Assembly: GCA_900708905.1 (NCBI GenBank)
Contig: CAADRB010000008.1
Location: forward strand, 1,581,449 to 1,645,448
From: Hymenolepis diminuta
Taxonomy: Eukaryota > Platyhelminthes > Cestoda > Cyclophyllidea > Hymenolepididae
Reading direction: 5' to 3'
Length of the DNA stretch: 64,000 nt
Within the stretch, counting starts at the first letter, position 1. Each line of letters starts with the position of its first letter. The notes below the pieces were generated by a model that ran no database searches, was not told where the DNA came from, and was given only the letters and a program-made list of their open reading frames with translations. Positions 60,621 to 64,000 of this stretch are shown one piece after another. The translations under genes were made by a program, and so were the position numbers.

Positions 60621-63600
60621 GTCTGTAGTTATCAGAGCTAGTCAACCAGGTGTTTAAATTTATCGGTTGGTCATGCTCGTCTCGGTAAAATCTGCTTCTT
60701 TGGATGGTTGTTATAATAAAAGCCGTTCTGGTTTAATATCCGCCTTTTGACTCTTCCCTTGTGATTAATTATGCTTTTCTAGGGCTCATGTCAATTCTTA
60801 TTGTTATTAGATGTTTTCGGATAACGGATTAATCAGTTCGAATTTAATATTCACGTTTTCTTTTATAACACTTAATTTTGACGAAGTTTCGAATGAAGTT
60901 CACACGTATCTGTTTCTGTCTCTCCATTTAGAGCATTTTATTTTCTTAATTCCTTTTTTCTCATGCTATTAATGTTTATACATGTTATATCTATGTAAAA
61001 ACGTCGAAAGCTATCTTTAACTATCGGACGTTTTAATTGCTTCAGAAGATATCCCAGAAAAAGTGGTATAAAATGTTCAACCAATTCTAGTATTAGTTAA
61101 TCATGATTATTGACACGTTTCATCTGTTTACTTGACAGTAAATACACTGCATTTTGATTAAAAGAACGCAAATTAAGCTGCCACTTTCCCGTGTGGTACA
61201 AGGATTTCCTTGGTGTGTGATGGTCAAATTACTTCGAAATAAGGAATTCTGTATCCCTGCTAAGTGTAGAATGTTCATCTCATTTTTTCTAAATCCTCTT
61301 ATCTAACTTGGCTAGCTCACTTCAGTGATAGAGATTTGTTTTTAAAATTCGGATTACTTAGTATCAATGTACTAATTTAAGCTAAACTCTTCACCGATAT
61401 CCAAATAGGGCAGAATAACTTTGTGACCTGTATGGGTTCGAAACCCTGTACTCATCGCTTTTACAGAAATAATTTTCTCTATATTTAATTTTTGCCCTTG
61501 AATAATCAGGGCAAAAATTAATCTTCAAGGTCTTCAATTTTAGAGAAAGGAAAGTAATCTACAGAGGTTGGGAATTTCTCTTGTGTATTACTCAGCCCAT
61601 ACTGCATTTTCTGGTTTTATTCTAAAATGCGTTAGGGTCATTATCATATCTTGTGAGAGCTGTCTCTGATACTGCCTCGCATTTGCTGTCGTCCGGTTTC
61701 ATCCAGTATTGAATACACTTGTTGAATGTATATTCTTATCACTGCTAGTATTTCAAAATTGAATTGAAATTGAGATTTCGATCGAAAATAGTTTAATTGT
61801 CCTCGTATTTTAAAGATTTGGAACATTCAGAAATAGACTGTTTGAAGCCCTTGGAGTTTGCTGGATTTGTAGCATGGAAATATTTCCTTTAATATAAGGA
61901 CATTCTTTTCTTTTCCGTGAATATTTGCATACTGCATTTTAGTGTTCTATCCCTTGAATTCCTCTGAAATTGGGTTTTGCAGCTCTAGAATTTGCACTGA
62001 TTTGGCTTAGAGTTGTGTTAGAGTAGGAACAAAACTCAACAGAGCAATATGTTTAATAATTTCTTGCTTGTTGGATTGAATTGTTTGTAGTTCCATCATT
62101 TGTTTTAATGGTTGGTAGTCATTATCTAGCTGAATAGTTTTTTAAGGATTCGTCTGGTGAAAGTGTAGACCACCCTCAGTGTCTCCAATATTTCGAATTC
62201 ATTGAGTCATCCGTTTACTCTCTCGAGTATTGGTAGAGTTATTTGTTATACATCTAATCTTATTGACTTAATTGATTTCTTCCGCCATTTTAATAATTTC
62301 TCATTTGAATTAATTTCAATAGGTCCATTTATAAATCAAATCAAGTAAAATTTTGAGACAAAAAATGTATTTCTTCCAAACGATAGTCCCTTGAACCGAG
62401 ATGCCTACATAAATTGAGTATTTGGTTATTTTCATTTTTTCGCACTTGACTTCTCTGCCTTTCACTTTTAATGATCAATTCTAGGAGCCATATTCATGAA
62501 AGTCTTTATTAACTGGCGAGTATTTTTTCATTTTTGTGTTTCATAGAATAGTCTTGAATTCCGATATCAAAAGAATTTATAAGTGTTGTGTTATCACCAT
62601 TTCCTTCAATACAAACTTGGTGTATCCGACACGAATTTTCTTTTAAGCTGATAAAACTTGCTGGCGTTCAAGTGATGGTTAATCCTGCCTATTTTGCACT
62701 TCCTAGTCAAATTCACTCGGAGATCAACTGGTTGCAATAAAATTTGCCATTGTGGTGGGGAAATTTCTTAGCGGTTTATTGATACTGTGGGTACTGTCAT
62801 TCGATGGCATAGGAGTAATAAAATCTCCTACTTTTAGTTTCCTCCCATATAGAATATCATAGAGGAAGGATGATGGAGAAATTTCGTTTAAATATATTTG
62901 AATTTTATGCCTTTAATGAATGAATGCAAAGGTTGAACTTCCTTGAGTTTATGCGTAGGTCCAATCGCGTTTACAATGCTCTACATGCGTGATGATGACG
63001 TAGTAATAATGAGGTCACGAGAGCTGGACCATTCACGGTGTACATTGAATGATTAGAATGATGAATTGTCCCAGTCAATGAACGAGTGGGAGAATACGAA
63101 TTACTAATAGCGAATTCACATGAAAAACTAGTGCAAGTAAACGCTTTAATTTGTTATTCTTACCAATGCAGTGTATTCAAGCCCCGCGTTTACGAAGGAA
63201 ATAGAAGTCTTGGAAATTTCGTAACATCAGGTTGTTGATGGTGCGGTCTAATGGCACATAGTAATCCCCACTCTCTTTTCGACAAATTACGTCAAGTCAA
63301 TGTGTAATGAGAAGAGGGGGGTGGGGTAGTGCAGTTTGTCTAAGTCGAGCTTCGAATTTTTGTGAATGTTTGAGTTCGCGCGTGAACTTGTAAAAGCGCA
63401 TATGTCCTCATTGCCTTTCGCTCTCCACTTTTGCAATATTATGCCGTCGCCAATCTATTTAAATGATATTTCAGTGGTACTCTGCTATGTCAGAATATCA
63501 GTATTGGACTATCGTTTGTTTAATAGAATTTAAGACGTTTGTTTAAGTGGACTTACATCAGAATGGTTTATTATTTAGGACACGTAAGATGCTCAAGTTA

Positions 63601-64000
63601 AAATTAGGTAATCTGTTAGGTGATTATGCTGTACTGAATCAAAATAAAGCCAAATTTAAAATCCTTTGTCTCATTTTTTGAGGTTATCTTTTGAAGAGTT
63701 ATTAAGCTTAAGTAATTTTTAAACGATTTTGTTGTTTCTACTTATATTTTTTAAGCGACGCGTGCAGACATTGCATGAACAGGTAGTTTATGCAAATTGT
63801 ACTTTTTCCATCATTTTCCACTGATCTTTAAGTCTGCTAAATAGGTTCATCATGAAATAGATAGAAATCGCCCATGAATTTTCCTAACGCCCATTTATAA
63901 GTAGTGTATTATTGGTGGTGGAGATAGTCGTCGTCTTAAGTTCTGCTTGACAGTCCTTTTACGTCAATCTGAGCATACCCCTCTGTCATAATTTCTCACC
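60621..64000. other. MOB1 intron 3 (to the window edge), nothing recognised
   Basis: No sequence encoding the missing MOB1 C-terminus was found, so this is taken as intron. A B-box-like GGGTTCGAAACCC at about 61,434 stands without a tRNA fold. No other gene signal is visible. Confidence 0.45.

Noticed and set aside
61425..61450. Possible tRNA gene around GGGTTCGAAACCC
   Set aside because: It has a good T-loop word only; no A box at the right distance and no acceptor stem.
1..64000. CRISPR arrays, bacterial operons or phage elements
   Set aside because: The spliced animal genes, AT-rich spacers and SINE-like repeats exclude a prokaryotic context; no regularly spaced repeats were seen.

Overview
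The window looks like nuclear DNA of an animal. It is AT-rich (roughly two thirds A+T by eye), gene-poor and intron-containing. Three spliced protein-coding genes are recognisable, separated by long stretches with diverged repeats. The mix of very short introns (73-88 bp) with introns of several kb, the AT content, and Ser/Gly-rich inserts in otherwise conserved signalling proteins would suit a flatworm (cestode, trematode or planarian). That placement is an inference; no sequence here proves it.

Layout. (1) 1-13,998: no gene recognised. It holds one decayed mariner transposase (about 7.23-8.5 kb, minus strand) and one SINE-like copy just before it. (2) 14.1-16.7 kb, plus strand: a complete six-exon follistatin gene with a TATA box, signal peptide, N-terminal follistatin domain and three follistatin/Kazal domains. 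(3) 16.7-38.6 kb: no conserved protein seen. There are several copies of a tRNA-derived SINE, one copy of a second 400-bp repeat, and a 171-codon open frame of unknown status. (4) 38.6-49.7 kb, minus strand: an eight-exon Ajuba/LIMD1/WTIP-type protein with three C-terminal LIM domains; the splice model is frame-consistent from the proposed ATG to the stop. (5) 49.7-54.8 kb: the interval between two divergent genes, with one SINE and two copies of the 400-bp repeat. (6) 54.8 kb to beyond the right edge, plus strand: the first three coding exons of a MOB1/Mats kinase activator; the C-terminal part lies outside the window.

How the genes relate. MOB1 is the activating co-factor of the LATS/Warts kinase, and Ajuba-family LIM proteins bind and restrain LATS/Warts. 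Two opposing components of Hippo signalling therefore sit head to head, with about 5.2 kb between their start codons. Follistatin, an extracellular antagonist of activin/BMP ligands, is the next recognisable gene.

Most notable: the head-to-head Hippo pair; a follistatin whose second FS domain lacks four of its ten cysteines; a decayed duplicate of the first Ajuba exon end; a 20-residue insertion in MOB1 that contains a possible 42-nt intron; a tRNA-derived SINE family with about ten copies; and a separate three-copy repeat I cannot name. All exon boundaries were read by eye from splice signals, reading phase and family homology.
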